Assembly (NCBI RefSeq): GCF_014279875.1
Contig: NZ_CP047952.1
Location: forward strand, 682,001-746,000
DNA length: 64,000 bases
Reading direction: 5' to 3'
From: Synechococcus sp. MEDNS5
GTDB taxonomy: Bacteria; Cyanobacteriota; Cyanobacteriia; PCC-6307; Cyanobiaceae
Shown here: piece by piece, positions 35,934 through 46,271 of the stretch
How positions within the stretch are numbered: position 1 is the first letter of the stretch
Layout of the letters: each line of letters starts with the position of its first letter
Notes under the pieces: generated by a model
What the model was told of the DNA's origin: nothing
Database searches by the model: none
The model's input: the letters and a program-made list of their open reading frames with translations, nothing else
Position numbers and translations under genes: made by a program

Positions 35934-37433
35934 ATGCTTACGATCCTTCTTTTAATTCCCTTCCTTGGAGCGCTGGTGATCAGTGTTTTGCCTCCTGATG
36001 ATTCAGGAAGAAATCGATCACTCGCACTTCTCATCCTTGCTGCTCAGTGTTTTTATAGCTTTGCATTGTTAATTCCTTTCCAGTCATTGGATGCTGGACA
36101 GCAGCTTGTTGATAGTGTGCCTTGGCTTCCAGTGGTCGGTCTTGATTTCAGCCTTGGTGTGGACGGACTGTCCCTTCCGCTGGTGCTGATGAATGCTGTT
36201 CTCTGTTTGGTTGCTGCGTTTGCCTCGCGATCTGCTGATAATCGTTCTCGACTTTATTTTTCGCTGATCCTGGTGATCAGTGGAGCAGTGAATGGTGCTT
36301 TCCTGGCTCAGAATTTGCTTCTATTCTTCATTTTCTACGAACTGGAGTTGATTCCTCTTTGGCTGCTGATTGCGATCTGGGGAGGCGCCAATCGGGCCTA
36401 TGCATCGACTAAGTTTTTGATCATAACTGCTGTCTCCGGAGTTCTTATCCTTGGTGCATTTCTCGGGATTGCTCTGATCACTGGTTCAGCAGACTTTGGA
36501 ATCCGTCCAATCCTTGTTGGTCAGATGAGTCTTCTGACACAGTTGGTTTTGATGGGTGCTCTTCTGGTTGGATTCGGCATCAAAATTCCATTGTTCCCCT
36601 TCCATACCTGGTTACCTGACGCCCACACCGAGGCTTCAACACCAGTGTCAGTGTTGCTTGCAGGTGTTCTCCTCAAGCTTGGTACTTACGGACTCTTGCG
36701 TTTTTGCCTGGGACTCTTCCCTGAAGCTTGGTCTGTTGCCGCGCCATGGCTGGCTGGTTGGGCGGCTATTTCGGTGTTGTATGGATCTCTCGCTGCCATC
36801 GCGCAATCAGATATGAAACGGATGGTTGCCTACAGTTCGGTTGGGCATATGGGGTACGTATTGCTCGCTGCAGCTGCTGCAACGCCATTGGCGATTACGG
36901 GTGCTCTCTTTCAGATGGTGAGCCATGGCCTGATCTCTGCCGTTCTGTTCCTGGCAGTTGGGATCGTCTATGAACGAACTGGAACACGCGATCTCAACGT
37001 TCTTCGAGGACTGTTGAATCCTCAGCGAGGATTGCCTCTTACAGGAACACTCATGATTATTGGCGTGATGGCTAGTGCGGGTATTCCAGGGATGGCAGGC
37101 TTCATCTCTGAATTCTTGATCTTCAAGGGGAGTTTCGAGCCTTTTCCTCTTGCCACCTTGTTTTCGATGATTGGCTCCGGTCTGACGGCGGTGTATTTCC
37201 TTTTGCTGGTAAACCGCGCCTTTTTTGGTCGGCTTGCGACGGTCTCTGGTGCCACTCCCAACCCGTCAATCCTCGGTAGGGTTCCCCTTGGGCAGCAGAT
37301 ACCTGCATTGTCCATGTCTCTGCTGATCCTCATCCTTGGCTTGGCTCCCCATCTTCTGGTTGGACTCAGCCAGGCAGCCACGACACAGCTGAGTGAACTT
37401 GCCGCACTGGTTCCATCAGGAGGTTTCGCATGA
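35934..37433 (+). CDS. ndhD4: NDH-1 subunit NdhD4 (CO2 uptake complex)
   Basis: 499-residue antiporter-like membrane subunit, paired with NdhF4 in the CO2-uptake NDH-1 complex. Family blocks: FFIFYELELIPLWLLIAIWGG, then IPLFPFHTWLPDAHTEA (the classical proton-channel segment) and LVNRAFFGR near the end. GAGGT lies about 7 bp before ATG 35934. The stop overlaps the chpX start by 4 bp, so NdhD4 and ChpX are translationally coupled. Confidence 0.95.
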   Translation: MLTILLLIPFLGALVISVLPPDDSGRNRSLALLILAAQCFYSFALLIPFQSLDAGQQLVDSVPWLPVVGLDFSLGVDGLSLPLVLMNAVLCLVAAFASRSADNRSRLYFSLILVISGAVNGAFLAQNLLLFFIFYELELIPLWLLIAIWGGANRAYASTKFLIITAVSGVLILGAFLGIALITGSADFGIRPILVGQMSLLTQLVLMGALLVGFGIKIPLFPFHTWLPDAHTEASTPVSVLLAGVLLKLGTYGLLRFCLGLFPEAWSVAAPWLAGWAAISVLYGSLAAIAQSDMKRMVAYSSVGHMGYVLLAAAAATPLAITGALFQMVSHGLISAVLFLAVGIVYERTGTRDLNVLRGLLNPQRGLPLTGTLMIIGVMASAGIPGMAGFISEFLIFKGSFEPFPLATLFSMIGSGLTAVYFLLLVNRAFFGRLATVSGATPNPSILGRVPLGQQIPALSMSLLILILGLAPHLLVGLSQAATTQLSELAALVPSGGFA

Positions 37434-38575
37434 TCACTACACCCCAGCCATTGCTCCAGGTCCCTGCACAGGGTCTCCCTGATCAGGATGAACTGGTTCG
37501 GCGTTTGCTGTCCGATACTCCCCTCCTGGCTGATACCCCTGACCACCTGTTGCAGGTTGTCAATGTTCTTGAAAGCTATGGCCTCGTTCTCGATGCCTAC
37601 AGTCGCAACCTGATTCATCAGGGTAAAACTCAACTTCTCAATCCTTTCCCCGCGTTGCGGTTTTTTCACGAAGGCTTTTCCTTTGAACGTCTTTGGAATC
37701 ATCTTCTCGGAGATCGTATCAATTTTGAATACGCTGAATATTGTCAGAAAGCGATGTTTTGGCATGGCACCGGCGGGATGGATGCGTATTTCGATTCGGA
37801 TGAATTCCAAACTGCCTGTCGACAGGTGATTGGTTTGCGAAGTCGTCGCGATCCTCTGCTGCGGCTTGTCAACGCTCTTTATCCAGGCTTCGCACCGGAA
37901 GCGATTCGCTCGATGACCACGATCTACGCCCTTGGCTTGTTTTGGCGGGTGATGAGTGATCTATTTATCGATCTTGCGCGTCGCTATCGAATCGGTGAGG
38001 TGGCTTGTGTTCTCGATGTCGTGCATCACATCCGTGATGGTCTTGTTGCTGCAGCTGCAAACGCGATCACTTACGAGGTAACTCTGGGGCAAGAGACCGT
38101 GTGGCTACTGCCTCCGGAGGCTGGGCTTACGTTCCTCGTGGATGTGGCGGTTCCTTACGTCGAGGCTGTCTTTTTCCGTGGGATGCCATTCCTGGGCACG
38201 GTGTCATACAACGCTCAGGCTCGACAGATCTCGCCTGATCAGAGTCAATTTAAATACGGTGCGTTGTACGCCGATCCCGTGCCCAGCATGGGCGCTGGAA
38301 TTCCTCCAAGTCTCTGCATGCAGGACATGTTCCGGAATCTTCCAGAGGAGCTGAGTTCCTGGTACGAGTCCCATGGCCGCGCTGACGCCGATGTGCACGT
38401 GCAGATCTGTGTGAGCTTTCAGAAATCAATGTTCTGCGTTACGAACGCTGCCATTGCTGGCACCATGCCTCACCCCCTGGAGAGCTCGGATCCTGCTCAA
38501 CAGGAGGCGAATCGCGCCTACGCTGGATCATGGGCTGGACGTCTGATGGGATGTCAACGAGGGGCTCTCCTCTAG
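37430..38575 (+). CDS. chpX: CO2 hydration protein ChpX/CupB
   Basis: 381-residue soluble subunit that, docked on NdhD4/NdhF4, converts CO2 to bicarbonate in a carbonic-anhydrase-like reaction. Family features: RFFHEGFSFERLWNHLLGDRINFEYAE-type segment near the first third (two His), FWHGTGGMDAYFDS, and a C-terminal part with MPHPLES. AGGAGG precedes ATG 37430. Together with the cso genes upstream it forms a carbon-concentrating module, here separated by the biosynthetic block. Confidence 0.95.
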   Translation: MITTPQPLLQVPAQGLPDQDELVRRLLSDTPLLADTPDHLLQVVNVLESYGLVLDAYSRNLIHQGKTQLLNPFPALRFFHEGFSFERLWNHLLGDRINFEYAEYCQKAMFWHGTGGMDAYFDSDEFQTACRQVIGLRSRRDPLLRLVNALYPGFAPEAIRSMTTIYALGLFWRVMSDLFIDLARRYRIGEVACVLDVVHHIRDGLVAAAANAITYEVTLGQETVWLLPPEAGLTFLVDVAVPYVEAVFFRGMPFLGTVSYNAQARQISPDQSQFKYGALYADPVPSMGAGIPPSLCMQDMFRNLPEELSSWYESHGRADADVHVQICVSFQKSMFCVTNAAIAGTMPHPLESSDPAQQEANRAYAGSWAGRLMGCQRGALL

Positions 38576-38602
38576 CTTTCTTTCAGTTGGTCTGAAACAG
38601 GA

Positions 38603-38854
38603 ATGGATCAGTGGAACGAGCGCAAGCGTCCGGTTTGTCTCGAGAAGCGCTTCGAATTCTCAACCTATGGTGATACTCGCGATTTTCTTGATCGCCTTGG
38701 ATGCTTGAGTGAAGCTCAAGGTCGCTTCCCCGACCTCAGCTTTGGCAAGACTTACGTCAACGTCACCCTGCGACCGTTGAGTGACGATGACGATGCAGCG
38801 TTGACAAGTGACGACCACGCATTCGCCCAACGTATCGATGAGCTCGTTGATTGA
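38603..38854 (+). CDS. acRAF: acRAF, pterin dehydratase-like Rubisco assembly factor
   Basis: 83-residue protein with the pterin-4a-carbinolamine dehydratase fold but without the full catalytic set of that enzyme. Readable blocks are [17 protein letters not shown] and [15 protein letters not shown]. In alpha-carboxysome loci this degenerate PCD acts as a Form IA Rubisco assembly chaperone. It lies 27 bp after chpX and its 3' end overlaps the 5' end of cbbX. Confidence 0.88.
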   Translation: MDQWNERKRPVCLEKRFEFSTYGDTRDFLDRLGCLSEAQGRFPDLSFGKTYVNVTLRPLSDDDDAALTSDDHAFAQRIDELVD

Positions 38855-39761
38855 TCTAGCTTCTTCTTTCAACTCTTCCGGTGTTGCGGACGTTCTGCAG
38901 CAGCTTGATCAGGAGTTGATCGGTTTGCGTCCGGTTAAGACCCGCATTCGTGAGATTGCAGCTTTGTTGCTGGTTGATCAGGCACGGCGGCAACTGGATC
39001 TGATCAGTACTGCACCCAGTCTTCACATGTCCTTTACAGGCCAGCCTGGTACTGGGAAAACATCAGTGGCTCTCCGCATATCACTGATTCTGCATCGTTT
39101 GGGCTATCTCCGAAAAGGCCATGTAGTGACTGTTACGCGTGATGATTTGGTGGGGCAATACGTTGGCCATACAGCGCCTAAAACAAAAGAGATGATCAAG
39201 AGAGCCCATGGTGGGGTTCTTTTTATTGATGAAGCTTATTATCTCTATAAGCCCGGTAATGAGCGTGATTATGGCGCTGAAGCGATTGAAATACTATTGC
39301 AGGAGATGGAATCTCAGCGAAATGACCTTGTTGTGATCTTTGCTGGATATAAGGACAAAATGAACGAATTTTACCAATCCAATCCAGGGTTGTCCTCGCG
39401 TGTTGCTCATCATATTGATTTTCCGGATTATAGTGAATCTGAGCTATTACAAATTACCACCTTGCTGTTGCACCAGCAGCAATATGAATTCAGTACCGAT
39501 GCCGTTGATGCTTTTAAGGCCTATATATCCAGGCGACGCCAGCTCCCTTTTTTCGCCAATGCTCGCTCCATGCGCAACGCAGTGGATCGTCTTCGTCTGA
39601 GGCAAGCCAATCGCCTGTTCTCGCAGATGCACAGCCCTGTGGAACGCAATGATCTGGTCACAATCGAGGCTGCCGATGTTCTGTCCAGTCGCGTGTTTCA
39701 GGGCGTTGTGGAGGGTGAGGATCCCTCCCTGCCTCTCACTGAGTCCCCGACCGCTTCTTGA
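38838..39761 (+). CDS. cbbX: Rubisco activase CbbX (AAA+)
   Basis: Hexameric AAA+ ATPase that pulls on the Rubisco large-subunit C-terminus to remove inhibitory sugar phosphates. Motifs: GQPGTGKTS (Walker A), [13 protein letters not shown] (Walker B), a YVGHTAPKT pore-loop region, and [18 protein letters not shown] (sensor/arginine-finger area). ATG 38838 ([10 protein letters not shown]) gives about 307 residues and matches family N-termini; an earlier in-frame ATG at 38808 would overlap acRAF by 47 bp. Last gene of the CO2-fixation group; converges with a small gene 9 bp away. Confidence 0.95.
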   Translation: MSSLIDLASSFNSSGVADVLQQLDQELIGLRPVKTRIREIAALLLVDQARRQLDLISTAPSLHMSFTGQPGTGKTSVALRISLILHRLGYLRKGHVVTVTRDDLVGQYVGHTAPKTKEMIKRAHGGVLFIDEAYYLYKPGNERDYGAEAIEILLQEMESQRNDLVVIFAGYKDKMNEFYQSNPGLSSRVAHHIDFPDYSESELLQITTLLLHQQQYEFSTDAVDAFKAYISRRRQLPFFANARSMRNAVDRLRLRQANRLFSQMHSPVERNDLVTIEAADVLSSRVFQGVVEGEDPSLPLTESPTAS

Positions 39762-39770
39762 GGTGCAGTT

Positions 39771-39998
39771 TCATGTGGGGCTGGCCTGCTCGAGGTCCCG
39801 CCGGATCAATGCCATCAGATAAGACGGCGCTTTGTAGCGTCCGGGAAGGCAGCGGTTGAGGGTCTCGAGGTGTCCCCAGCACACGGTCCTCTCGATCTCT
39901 TTCACCTCCCGCCCTTCCTTCAGGAGTCTTCGTAAAGCCTTGCAATACAAGGGGTAACCCGCTTCCAGTTCGCCGATGGTCAGCTTGGCCTGGGGCAT
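39771..39998 (-). CDS. small conserved cyanobacterial protein (DUF3136-like)
   Basis: 75 residues, soluble, Leu/Arg-rich: MPQAKLTIGELEAGYPLY at the start, then LKEGREVKEIERTVCWGHLETLN and RYKAPSYLMALIRRDLE. I recall such proteins from Synechococcus and Prochlorococcus under DUF3136; the match is from memory. It looks like a small helical protein with no catalytic motif. It converges with cbbX. Confidence 0.65.
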   Translation of the reverse strand: MPQAKLTIGELEAGYPLYCKALRRLLKEGREVKEIERTVCWGHLETLNRCLPGRYKAPSYLMALIRRDLEQASPT

Positions 39999-40040
39999 GA
40001 GGGTTGCTCGGGTGCAACTCTCAACCTATGAAACCGTCGG

Positions 40041-40601
40041 TCAGCTGTTGGGTCCAAGGCCTGCAAGGTGAAGGACCAATTGGCTGCTGTGCGCTTTGGC
40101 GATCGCTTCGATGGTTTCAATCGGGTCCTGCAGCCAGCGAGCCACCTGAAGCATGACCTTGAGATCGAGCGGTTGTGCCATCGGCTGGTCGCCAATTCCG
40201 CTCAACCGGCACAACGTCATCCGCTCGACGCCCTGTTCCTCGAGCCAGAGTCTCAAGGGGACGCTGAGCTGCCGGTTGCAGGCTTCGATCCATAGATCCC
40301 AGTCAGCTCCAAGGCCCTCCCCATTGTCGAGGGGAATCTGCAGGCTGATCTGCAGGCTTTCACTGGGATCAAGCAGGGTGACGCTGGCTCGATGGGGGGT
40401 GAGCGCTGAATACAGACGCTGCCAGCCGTGATTCACAAGCGACTGCACCGCTTCCTCTCGTGCATTCAGCCAGGGGACCTGACTCTCTGACGCCTGTTGA
40501 TCAGCCTGTCCAGAGGGATGGAGTAAGGCGTCCATAGCCAGCTTGAATGATTGGTAGCGAGTTAAGGCATGGAGGCGTTTCCCTGGCGTTGGCCCCGACA
40601 C
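40041..40601 (-). CDS. hypothetical protein
   Basis: 186 residues from GTG 40601 (ATG 40535 would give 164). Soluble, with a recognisable alternation in WQRLYSALTPHRASVTLLDPSESLQISLQIPLDNGEGLGADWDLWIEACN, where short strands surround Asp and Trp residues. I do not recognise the family. Codon use is host-like and it sits between two conserved genes on the same strand, so it is probably a real picocyanobacterial gene. Confidence 0.6.
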   Translation of the reverse strand: MSGPTPGKRLHALTRYQSFKLAMDALLHPSGQADQQASESQVPWLNAREEAVQSLVNHGWQRLYSALTPHRASVTLLDPSESLQISLQIPLDNGEGLGADWDLWIEACNRQLSVPLRLWLEEQGVERMTLCRLSGIGDQPMAQPLDLKVMLQVARWLQDPIETIEAIAKAHSSQLVLHLAGLGPNS

Positions 40602-40640
40602 TTCATGGTGAGATCAGGATGGGTCGGGGCTCTTCGCGGT

Positions 40641-41039
40641 TCAACCCACGTAGGCAATGCAATCGATCTCGACCCGTGACCCCTTGGGCAATGCAGCCAC
40701 CTGGACGCAGGCTCTGGCAGGACTGACCCCATCTCCGAAGCGTTCGGCATAGATCGCATTGACCGCTTGGAAATCGTTCAGATCCACCAGGTAAACCGTT
40801 GTGCGGACGACTCGGGATGGATCGGTGCCTGCTGCTTGAAGCACAGCATCAAGGTTTTTCAGCACCTGGCGCGTTTCTGCTTCCACATCGCCTCCACCCA
40901 CCATTTCGCCGCTAACGGGGTCGAGGGGAATCTGCCCGGAGCAGTACAGCCAGCCATTGGCTTGAACCGCCTGGTTGTAGGGACCCACCGGAGCTGGAGC
41001 CTGGTCGGTGATCACGGCCTGAAGCGGTGCTGCGGACAT
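40641..41039 (-). CDS. ridA: RidA-family reactive imine deaminase
   Basis: 132-residue member of the YjgF/YER057c/UK114 (RidA) family, which hydrolyses 2-aminoacrylate and related enamines to 2-oxo acids. Markers: APAPVGPYNQAV, LYCSGQIPLDP, RTTVYLVDLNDF and PARACVQVAALPKG with the catalytic Arg, ending EIDCIAYV. Its ATG shares bases with the ATG of the divergent ABC ATPase reading frame. Confidence 0.95.
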   Translation of the reverse strand: MSAAPLQAVITDQAPAPVGPYNQAVQANGWLYCSGQIPLDPVSGEMVGGGDVEAETRQVLKNLDAVLQAAGTDPSRVVRTTVYLVDLNDFQAVNAIYAERFGDGVSPARACVQVAALPKGSRVEIDCIAYVG

Positions 41040-41082
41040 GGTCGAGCTTCACAATGAAGCTGCATCTTCGCGTTTCGTGCCG

Positions 41083-42168
41083 ATGGGGGCGTTGCCCGTT
41101 GAGATCGATGGCCTCTGGCATCGCTATGGCGGATCCGCTGATGATTGGACCCTTCAGGGGATTGATCTCAAGCTTCACAACGGGGAGTTGGTGGGCTTGT
41201 TGGGGCCGTCCGGTTGCGGGAAAACCACGTTGTTGCGGTTGATTGCTGGTTTTGAGACCCCCACCCGCGGGGTTGTGCGTCTTCACGGTCGCGATGTGGC
41301 GACCCCAGGGCGATCTCTGGCCCCAGAGCGGCGTGGAGTGGGCATGGTTTTTCAGGACTATGCGCTGTTCCCGCATCTCAATGCCTGGGACAACACCTGC
41401 TTTGGCCTGCGCCGCGGACAGGACACAAGCCGGGCTACCTGGCTTTTGGAATTGCTCGGCCTTGAGCGACTCCAGCAGCGCTACCCCCATGAACTGTCGG
41501 GTGGGCAGCGACAGCGCCTGGCCCTGGCACGTGCTCTGGCACCCGCCCCATCGGTGGTGCTTCTGGATGAACCGTTCTCCAATCTTGATGTGGAGGTCAG
41601 GTTGCGGTTACGCAGTGAACTCCCAGCTGTTCTTAGTGCTTGTGGTGCCAGCGGAGTGCTTGTCACCCACGACCCTGAAGAGGCATTGGCGATCTGTCAT
41701 CGCGTGGCTGTTCTGCGCGATGGTTCCCTGCATCAGTGCGCCAGCCCAAGAGAACTTGTGGAATCACCGGCCACTCCCTTTGTCGGTCGCTTTGTGTTGC
41801 AGAGCAATGTGCTGCCGGTATGGGTTGAGTCTTCAGCGGGTTGTTTGCGTTGCCCTCTCGGCGATCTGGAAGATCCCGGAGGCCTTGGCGAAGGATCACT
41901 CCCCGCGAACGCCACCGTGCTCGTTGCTCCAGAAGCCATTGCGCTGCGCCCTGATCCTTCTGGTGAGGACTGCGTGATGGGACGGGAATTCCTTGGTCAT
42001 GCCTGGCTCTACAGAGTGCAGAGCGGAGAGCGTCAGCTTCGCCTTCTGAGACCTCTCAGCGAAGATTACGGTCGGGGATTGCGCTGTCAGCTGCAGCTTC
42101 AACCGGGTGTCAGCGTGCTGCTGCATCCGCAACGCAAGACTCTCAGAAGCCTTTCCAATCGTCTTTGA
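41083..42168 (+). CDS. futC: iron(III)-type ABC transporter ATPase (FutC-like)
   Basis: ATPase subunit of an importer of the Fe(III)/thiamine/spermidine class. Walker [13 protein letters not shown]-loop [10 protein letters not shown], signature [11 protein letters not shown], Walker [13 protein letters not shown], switch [10 protein letters not shown], then a C-terminal TOBE-like regulatory region (about residues 240-360). The reading frame opens at ATG 41038, which overlaps the RidA start; ATG 41083 ([11 protein letters not shown]) fits family N-termini better. No permease or binding protein lies nearby, as is common for FutC in marine strains. It converges with gloB (26-bp overlap). Confidence 0.85.
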   Translation: MGALPVEIDGLWHRYGGSADDWTLQGIDLKLHNGELVGLLGPSGCGKTTLLRLIAGFETPTRGVVRLHGRDVATPGRSLAPERRGVGMVFQDYALFPHLNAWDNTCFGLRRGQDTSRATWLLELLGLERLQQRYPHELSGGQRQRLALARALAPAPSVVLLDEPFSNLDVEVRLRLRSELPAVLSACGASGVLVTHDPEEALAICHRVAVLRDGSLHQCASPRELVESPATPFVGRFVLQSNVLPVWVESSAGCLRCPLGDLEDPGGLGEGSLPANATVLVAPEAIALRPDPSGEDCVMGREFLGHAWLYRVQSGERQLRLLRPLSEDYGRGLRCQLQLQPGVSVLLHPQRKTLRSLSNRL

Positions 42169-42910
42169 GCCGCCGCAAACGACCGAGTTCTGTCGCTGAT
42201 TGCGCTTGGAGGAAAAGGTTGGACCGACGTTCCTCAGCGATTGTGCTCGGGACAGTGAGCTGCTTCTGACTCCTGAGCGCAACAACCTCCCTGAGTCGCG
42301 CCGTGATCGCCTGGTCATCCGGCTTGAGTGCGTGCGCCCAGCGGAGATTGCCCTCGGTGTATTCATGGGCGCAGTACACACGCGTGGAATCAGGGAGTGC
42401 GGCGAATTTCTGCAAGGCCCTGTGCATCTCGTTGGGAGAGCCCTCAAACAGGCGGCCGCATCCTCCACTAAACATGGTGTCGCCGCAGAAGAGCGCAGGG
42501 GTTTGTTCGGTGGTCGAACAGCCGTCCGGCAGGAAAAAGGCGAGATGGGCGCTGGTATGGGCCCGCACATCGATGACGTCCACGGGCACTCCCAGTAACT
42601 GGATTTGTGCGCCGGCAGAGACAGGTTGCGTCTGGAAGGGAATTCGGCGTCTGTCCTGTTCTGAGGCGATCACAGCAGCGTCTGGCCAATGCTGAAGCAG
42701 GCCGGGGGTGCCGCCGATGTGATCAGCGTGGTGATGGGTCTGAAGTACAGCGATCAGTGTCAGCTGCTGCTCCTGCAGGGTCTGAATCACTGGCGCGGCA
42801 ACGGCGGGATCCACGACCACAGCCTCGGACCCCCGTGACCAGATCCAGATGATGTTGTCCTGCAGGACAGGTAGAGGCTGAATGGCTTCCCTCTCCGGCG
42901 TCATGCTCAT
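42143..42910 (-). CDS. gloB: hydroxyacylglutathione hydrolase (glyoxalase II)
   Basis: Metallo-beta-lactamase-fold thioesterase that hydrolyses S-lactoylglutathione in methylglyoxal detoxification. The metal motif [10 protein letters not shown] is intact (H-x-H-x-D-H), followed by the later ligands in [27 protein letters not shown] and [14 protein letters not shown]. Length 255 residues is typical. Two in-frame ATGs (42910, 42904) are possible starts. The start faces hisG across 14 bp. Confidence 0.95.
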   Translation of the reverse strand: MSMTPEREAIQPLPVLQDNIIWIWSRGSEAVVVDPAVAAPVIQTLQEQQLTLIAVLQTHHHADHIGGTPGLLQHWPDAAVIASEQDRRRIPFQTQPVSAGAQIQLLGVPVDVIDVRAHTSAHLAFFLPDGCSTTEQTPALFCGDTMFSGGCGRLFEGSPNEMHRALQKFAALPDSTRVYCAHEYTEGNLRWAHALKPDDQAITARLREVVALRSQKQLTVPSTIAEERRSNLFLQAQSATELGRLRRLKDDWKGF

Positions 42911-42924
42911 CGTTAAAGTCCGAG

Positions 42925-43593
42925 ATGTCGCTCACGTCCATGATCACCGTTGCACTGGCCAAGGGCGCGCTTTTGCGGGATTCGGTTGAACGATTCCGAA
43001 TGGCCGGTCTGGACTTTTCCGCGGTTCTTGATTCCGACAACCGTCAGTTGATGGTTTCCTCCACCTGCGGACGGGCCCGAGCTTTGCTCGTGCGTAATGG
43101 TGATGTGCCTGTTTATGTGGCTTACGGGCAAGCCCAGCTTGGAATTGTGGGCTACGACGTGCTGCGTGAACACCAAATGCCTGTGGCTCATCTCGTGGAT
43201 CTGGGCTTCGGAGGCTGCAGGATGTCTGTGGCTGTCAAGGACACCAGCGGTTACACCAGAGCCACGGATCTCCCTCCGCATTGCAGGGTGGCCAGCAAGT
43301 TCACCCGATGCGCGCGTCAGTACTTTGATTCCATTGATCTTCCCGTTGAGCTTGTTCATCTCACGGGTTCAGTGGAATTAGGCCCGATCACTGGCATTGC
43401 TGAAGCCATCGTTGACCTCGTGGCCACAGGGCGCACATTGCGTGACAACGGTCTGGTGGCCATCGAGGATCTTTTTCACACGACCGCTCGGCTTGTCGGT
43501 CATCCGCTTGCTCTGCGACTGGACCAGGGAGAGCTTCAGGGCATCATCGACATCATGCAGCGCTCTCCGCAAGATGCGGTGGGTGTGAGCTGA
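42925..43593 (+). CDS. hisG: ATP phosphoribosyltransferase, short form
   Basis: First enzyme of histidine synthesis (ATP + PRPP to phosphoribosyl-ATP). 222 residues, the short catalytic form that needs a HisZ regulatory partner, not present here. Markers: [18 protein letters not shown] near the N-terminus, [20 protein letters not shown], and the PRPP loop [28 protein letters not shown]. Stop and next start share bases (TGATGG), coupling it to the ABC exporter gene. Confidence 0.96.
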   Translation: MSLTSMITVALAKGALLRDSVERFRMAGLDFSAVLDSDNRQLMVSSTCGRARALLVRNGDVPVYVAYGQAQLGIVGYDVLREHQMPVAHLVDLGFGGCRMSVAVKDTSGYTRATDLPPHCRVASKFTRCARQYFDSIDLPVELVHLTGSVELGPITGIAEAIVDLVATGRTLRDNGLVAIEDLFHTTARLVGHPLALRLDQGELQGIIDIMQRSPQDAVGVS

Positions 43594-45422
43594 TGGCGGG
43601 ATCGGATCTGCAACGAATCCGCCGGCTGGGCCGTTATCTCGGACGCGACCGTGGCCGGCTCCTGCTCACACTGATGTTGTTGGTGCCATTGGCTTTGGCT
43701 GGAGCCATCCAGCCTCTCCTCGTGGGTCAGGCGATTTCAGTGCTTCGCACTGTGGCTGGTGCCACGAATGAGTCGGTTCTTCCGGCTCTTCAAGCTCTGG
43801 ACAGCACGATGGCGATCCGCCTGATCATCGGCACGCTGTTGGTGTCGGTTTTGCTGCGCCTCGCTCTGCAGGGGTATCAATCGTTCAATATTCAAACTGT
43901 GGGGCAGCGTCTGACGGCGCGGATCCGGCGTGATTTGTTTGCTCATGCCATGGAGCTATCGCTCCGCTTCCATGACCGCATGCCGGTTGGAAATCTTCTC
44001 ACCAGGCTGACAAGTGATGTCGATGCTCTGGCTGAAGTGTTCGGCAGTGGTGCTGTGGGTGTGCTCGGAGACTTGGTGTCACTCACGGTGATCGCCATCT
44101 CCATGCTGTTGATTGAGTGGCGACTCGGATTGCTTCTCCTCGTCACGCAAGTTCCGGTCATTCTTTTCATCCTCTGGCTTCAGCGTCGCTTCCGAAAGGC
44201 GAATTACAGAGTGCGAGAAGAACTCTCCCAGCTCAACGCTGAGTTTCAGGAAAATCTTCAGGGGCTGGAAGTGGTGCAGATGTTCAGGCGGGAAGCCTTC
44301 AATGGTGCCCGTTTTGAAACCACTGGCCTGGCGTACCGAAGGGCTGTGAATGGAACGATCTTTTACGACAGCAGCATTTCTGCCTTCCTGGAATGGGTGT
44401 CGCTCGGTGCCGTCGCGATCGTTCTCGCGCTGGGTGGATGGATGGTCACAGCTGGGGCGATGGGGCTGGGCACGCTCACCACATTCATCCTCTACTCACA
44501 GCGTCTGTTCGATCCCCTTCGCCAGATGGCTGAACGTTTCACGCAGATCCAGGGTGGGCTGACGGCTGTGGAGCGCATCGGTGAGTTGCTCGAGGAGCCT
44601 CTCGAGATCCAGAAGCAACCCATCGCTGCGGATGGCGTTCAGCAATCAACCACCACCAAACCACTTCAACTCATCCAGGCGCCGCGGGGGGAAGTGGTTT
44701 TCGACAACGTGCATTTCGCTTATCGACCTGACGAACCGATCCTTGAAGACCTCAGTTTCCGCATTGCACCCGGGGAGCATGTGGCGTTGGTCGGTCCGAC
44801 CGGTTCTGGAAAGACCACCGTGATCCGTTTGCTCTGCCGTCTTTATGAACCTCAGCAGGGGAGGATCCTGCTGGATGGCCAAGACATCCGGAGCCTCTCC
44901 ATCTCCGATTTGCGTCATCAGCTCGGTGTGGTTCTGCAGGACACATTCCTCTTCAGTGGCAGCATCGCCGACAATCTGCGGCTTGATCAGAACATCGACG
45001 ATCAGAAGCTGGAGGAGATCTGCAGGGATCTCGGACTCACTGGCCTTCTCAATCGCCTGCCGGATGGACTCGACACAGAACTGCGTGAAAGGGGTGGAAA
45101 TCTCAGTTCAGGAGAGAGGCAGCTGTTGGCAGTTGCACGGGTCGCCATCCGCAATCCCACCGTGTTGGTGATGGATGAAGCCACTGCGTTTCTCGACCCT
45201 TCCACCGAAGCCACCCTGCAACGTGATCTGGATCGGCTTTTGGAACGACGAACGGCTGTGGTGATCGCGCACCGTCTGGCCACTGTGGAGGCGGCAGACC
45301 GAATTCTGGTGTTACGCCGCGGTCGCCTGATCGAGCAGGGAAGCCATCTCCAGCTTCGAGCCCAAGGGGGGTTGTATGCCGAACTGGCCGATCTTCAGGA
45401 ACGTGGTCTGGCCAGGCTCTGA
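43593..45422 (+). CDS. ABC transporter, MsbA/multidrug type (TM-NBD)
   Basis: 609-residue half-transporter exporter: six-helix membrane domain (about 15-320), then ATPase with VGPTGSGKTT, LSSGERQLLAVAR (signature LSSGE in place of LSGGQ), VLVMDEATAFLD and IAHRLATV. The LSSGE variant occurs in a subset of bacterial exporters and usually still works. Substrate unknown. Coupled to hisG by overlap; the 3' end overlaps the convergent hydrolase gene by 28 bp. Confidence 0.92.
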   Translation: MAGSDLQRIRRLGRYLGRDRGRLLLTLMLLVPLALAGAIQPLLVGQAISVLRTVAGATNESVLPALQALDSTMAIRLIIGTLLVSVLLRLALQGYQSFNIQTVGQRLTARIRRDLFAHAMELSLRFHDRMPVGNLLTRLTSDVDALAEVFGSGAVGVLGDLVSLTVIAISMLLIEWRLGLLLLVTQVPVILFILWLQRRFRKANYRVREELSQLNAEFQENLQGLEVVQMFRREAFNGARFETTGLAYRRAVNGTIFYDSSISAFLEWVSLGAVAIVLALGGWMVTAGAMGLGTLTTFILYSQRLFDPLRQMAERFTQIQGGLTAVERIGELLEEPLEIQKQPIAADGVQQSTTTKPLQLIQAPRGEVVFDNVHFAYRPDEPILEDLSFRIAPGEHVALVGPTGSGKTTVIRLLCRLYEPQQGRILLDGQDIRSLSISDLRHQLGVVLQDTFLFSGSIADNLRLDQNIDDQKLEEICRDLGLTGLLNRLPDGLDTELRERGGNLSSGERQLLAVARVAIRNPTVLVMDEATAFLDPSTEATLQRDLDRLLERRTAVVIAHRLATVEAADRILVLRRGRLIEQGSHLQLRAQGGLYAELADLQERGLARL

Positions 45423-46150
45423 GCGACCAACCAAGTTTCGATCACAGCGCACAACTCCTCTGGTTGCTCCTGCATCGGCAGATGCCCGCAGTTCGCGATT
45501 TCGCGGTAGTCGTGAGCTGGGCTGTACCCGGCCAGGTGGCGGACATAGCCCGGCTCCATTACCTGATCACGCTCTCCACTGATCCAGAGGCTGTTCACTG
45601 AAAGCCGTGCCACCATTCCAGGCAGTTGGCGAACAGCTCCCCTGCTGGTGCTGTTCACAAGCAGCCCACGGGCAGCGCGACTCTCGGCCCGCACCGGACC
45701 CAATCGTCCCAAAGGAGGAGGAAGCCTCTTCAGAACGTCCGGTCGTAGGTCAATCAGGCGTCGACCGATCGAGCGCAGTTGCCGGAACGGTTTGGGCTGA
45801 TAAATCCCTCCCCCCGCAGCCACGCAAACGAGGCCACGCAAGCCTGGCTCGGCGTCCCTGCGCAGTGCGGCTTCCGCATGCAGCACCACGCTCCCTCCCA
45901 GGGAATGACCCATGAGGATGAAGGGTCGACCTGCCGCTCGCTCCAGAGCCTGAGCGGCCAACCAACGTCCGTAGGCCGCCAGCGTGGGCAGAAGGGCCTT
46001 GGAGCGGATGCGGTCTCCGAATCCAGGCAGGTCCGGACACCACAAGCTGACAGGGATGCCCCGCTGTTCCCAGGTCTGCACAAATGGTTCCCAGACCTGT
46101 CGGCTCAGCATCCAGCCATGCACGGCGATGAGCAGGGGAGCGTCGTTCAT
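45395..46150 (-). CDS. alpha/beta hydrolase
   Basis: 251 residues from ATG 46150 (MNDAPLLIAVHGW); the frame is open upstream but codes nothing plausible. Alpha/beta-hydrolase motifs: HGW oxyanion block, GHSLGGSV nucleophile elbow, WISGERDQVM with the acid, and CGHLPMQEQP with the catalytic His. Likely an esterase or similar; substrate unknown. Confidence 0.9.
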   Translation of the reverse strand: MNDAPLLIAVHGWMLSRQVWEPFVQTWEQRGIPVSLWCPDLPGFGDRIRSKALLPTLAAYGRWLAAQALERAAGRPFILMGHSLGGSVVLHAEAALRRDAEPGLRGLVCVAAGGGIYQPKPFRQLRSIGRRLIDLRPDVLKRLPPPLGRLGPVRAESRAARGLLVNSTSRGAVRQLPGMVARLSVNSLWISGERDQVMEPGYVRHLAGYSPAHDYREIANCGHLPMQEQPEELCAVIETWLVAQSLARPRS

Positions 46151-46271
46151 CAGAGCGTCAAAGGCGAGACCAGCCTGCCGTCTTCTCGGCCTCCGGTGCG
46201 TCAAGATCACACCAAAGCAGCACTTGCAGGTGATCAGCGGTTCCTCACTCACGCCAGAAACTCTGCAGGCC

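Noticed and set aside
45984-46271. Long N-terminal extension of the GNAT gene
   Set aside because: It is the shadow of the antisense alpha/beta-hydrolase gene and adds no GNAT element.
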